Shown here in pieces: positions 63,771-64,000 of a stretch of 64,000 nucleotides of DNA; positions within the stretch are counted from its first letter, which is position 1, and each line of letters begins with the position of its first letter. The notes under the pieces were generated by a model, which did not search any database, had not been told where the DNA came from, and saw nothing but the letters and a program-made list of their open reading frames with translations. Source of the stretch: VRUE01 sp963753585 (GTDB lineage: Bacteria; Actinomycetota; Thermoleophilia; Solirubrobacterales; 70-9); assembly GCA_963753585.1 (NCBI GenBank), contig CAVWCU010000001.1:744001-808000 (forward strand), given 5' to 3'. The position numbers and the translations under genes were made by a program.

Positions 63771-64000
63771 TCGACCCCGCCTCGCGCCCGATGCCGGGCT
63801 GCCAGGTGGCGCCGTAGAGGGTCAGGCCGGGGTCCGAAAGCACCTTGCTGAGACAGGTCCCATCGGCATTGATTGCCATCACCCTGTCGCCCGCTTCGGG
63901 GCTCCGATCTCCAAGCTCATCAGCGGGGGAATGAGTGAACGCCAAACGCTGCCCGGAAGGGTCCCAGCTCGGTGAGGCGAAGAAGCCGCGCTTGCGCAGC
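63760..64000 (-). CDS. TolB/PD40-type beta-propeller protein, C-terminal part only
   Basis: The last 79 residues or so are visible, running in from the right edge. They hold propeller-blade patterns, ASPSWDPSGQRLAFTHS and later RVMAINADGTCLSKVLSDPG then GATWQPG. These resemble WD40-like PD40 repeats, as in TolB and extracellular sensor proteins. The C-terminus overlaps menD by 11 nt on the opposite strand. The rest of the protein is outside the window. Confidence 0.65.
   Translation of the reverse strand, partial: LRKRGFFASPSWDPSGQRLAFTHSPADELGDRSPEAGDRVMAINADGTCLSKVLSDPGLTLYGATWQPGIGREAGSISC

Overview
The window reads as a high-GC chromosome segment from an actinobacterium, most likely class Thermoleophilia (Solirubrobacterales-like). 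This is inferred from the base composition, a single-motif RsiG-like c-di-GMP anti-sigma protein, the actinobacterial form of many genes, leaderless-looking starts and the 16S rRNA. Nearly all genes are core metabolism or translation. No prophage, transposase, integrase, CRISPR array or tRNA gene was found.

Layout. 1-0.5 kb: an rsiG-like gene and the start of a zinc-ribbon gene. 0.6-25.7 kb: one long leftward block. It carries pgsA, proS, an acyl-CoA ligase, ispG-rseP-dxr-cdsA-uppS (isoprenoid, lipid and membrane protease), frr-pyrH-tsf-rpsB (translation), rluA-like-lspA-yggT-proC-sepF-yggS-pgeF (cell division and envelope), cca, and the histidine genes hisZ-G-D-B-H-A-F behind murA. 25.7-28.1 kb: two rightward alpha/beta hydrolases flanking a small ORF. 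28.2-33.5 kb: a leftward rRNA operon (16S-23S-5S) with no tRNA in the spacer. 33.5-36.9 kb: tyrS and a divergent class A penicillin-binding protein. 36.9-49.9 kb: a leftward amino-acid block. It runs from a leucine leader peptide into leuA, a DUF559-type nuclease gene, an XRE-cupin regulator, leuC, leuD, a methyltransferase, leuB, ilvE, cimA, a DegT aminotransferase, argH and mpg. 50-56.7 kb: MFS exporter, RTX-repeat secreted protein, quinone oxidoreductase, serA-serC, a DUF4282 protein and a cupin. 56.8-63.8 kb: ilvC, then the menaquinone cluster menE / menB-A-C-D. The window ends in a convergent beta-propeller gene.

The most notable signals are non-coding. A 19-residue leucine-rich leader ORF precedes leuA, and its Leu codons are complementary to the leuA ribosome-binding site. 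At least four families of short dispersed palindromic repeats sit at gene ends, and two copies have become the N-terminal codons of ORFs. Very long imperfect palindromes lie at convergent junctions. The rRNA operon shows boxA motifs and both RNase III-type processing stems.

Protein-level points: MurA has Asp instead of the catalytic Cys (predicted fosfomycin resistance). The RsiG-like protein has His at one motif position. rpsB carries a long Glu/Lys/Ala/Pro tail and two apparent one-base indels, which more likely reflect sequence error than biology. hisD has a lower-GC interior unlike its neighbours.
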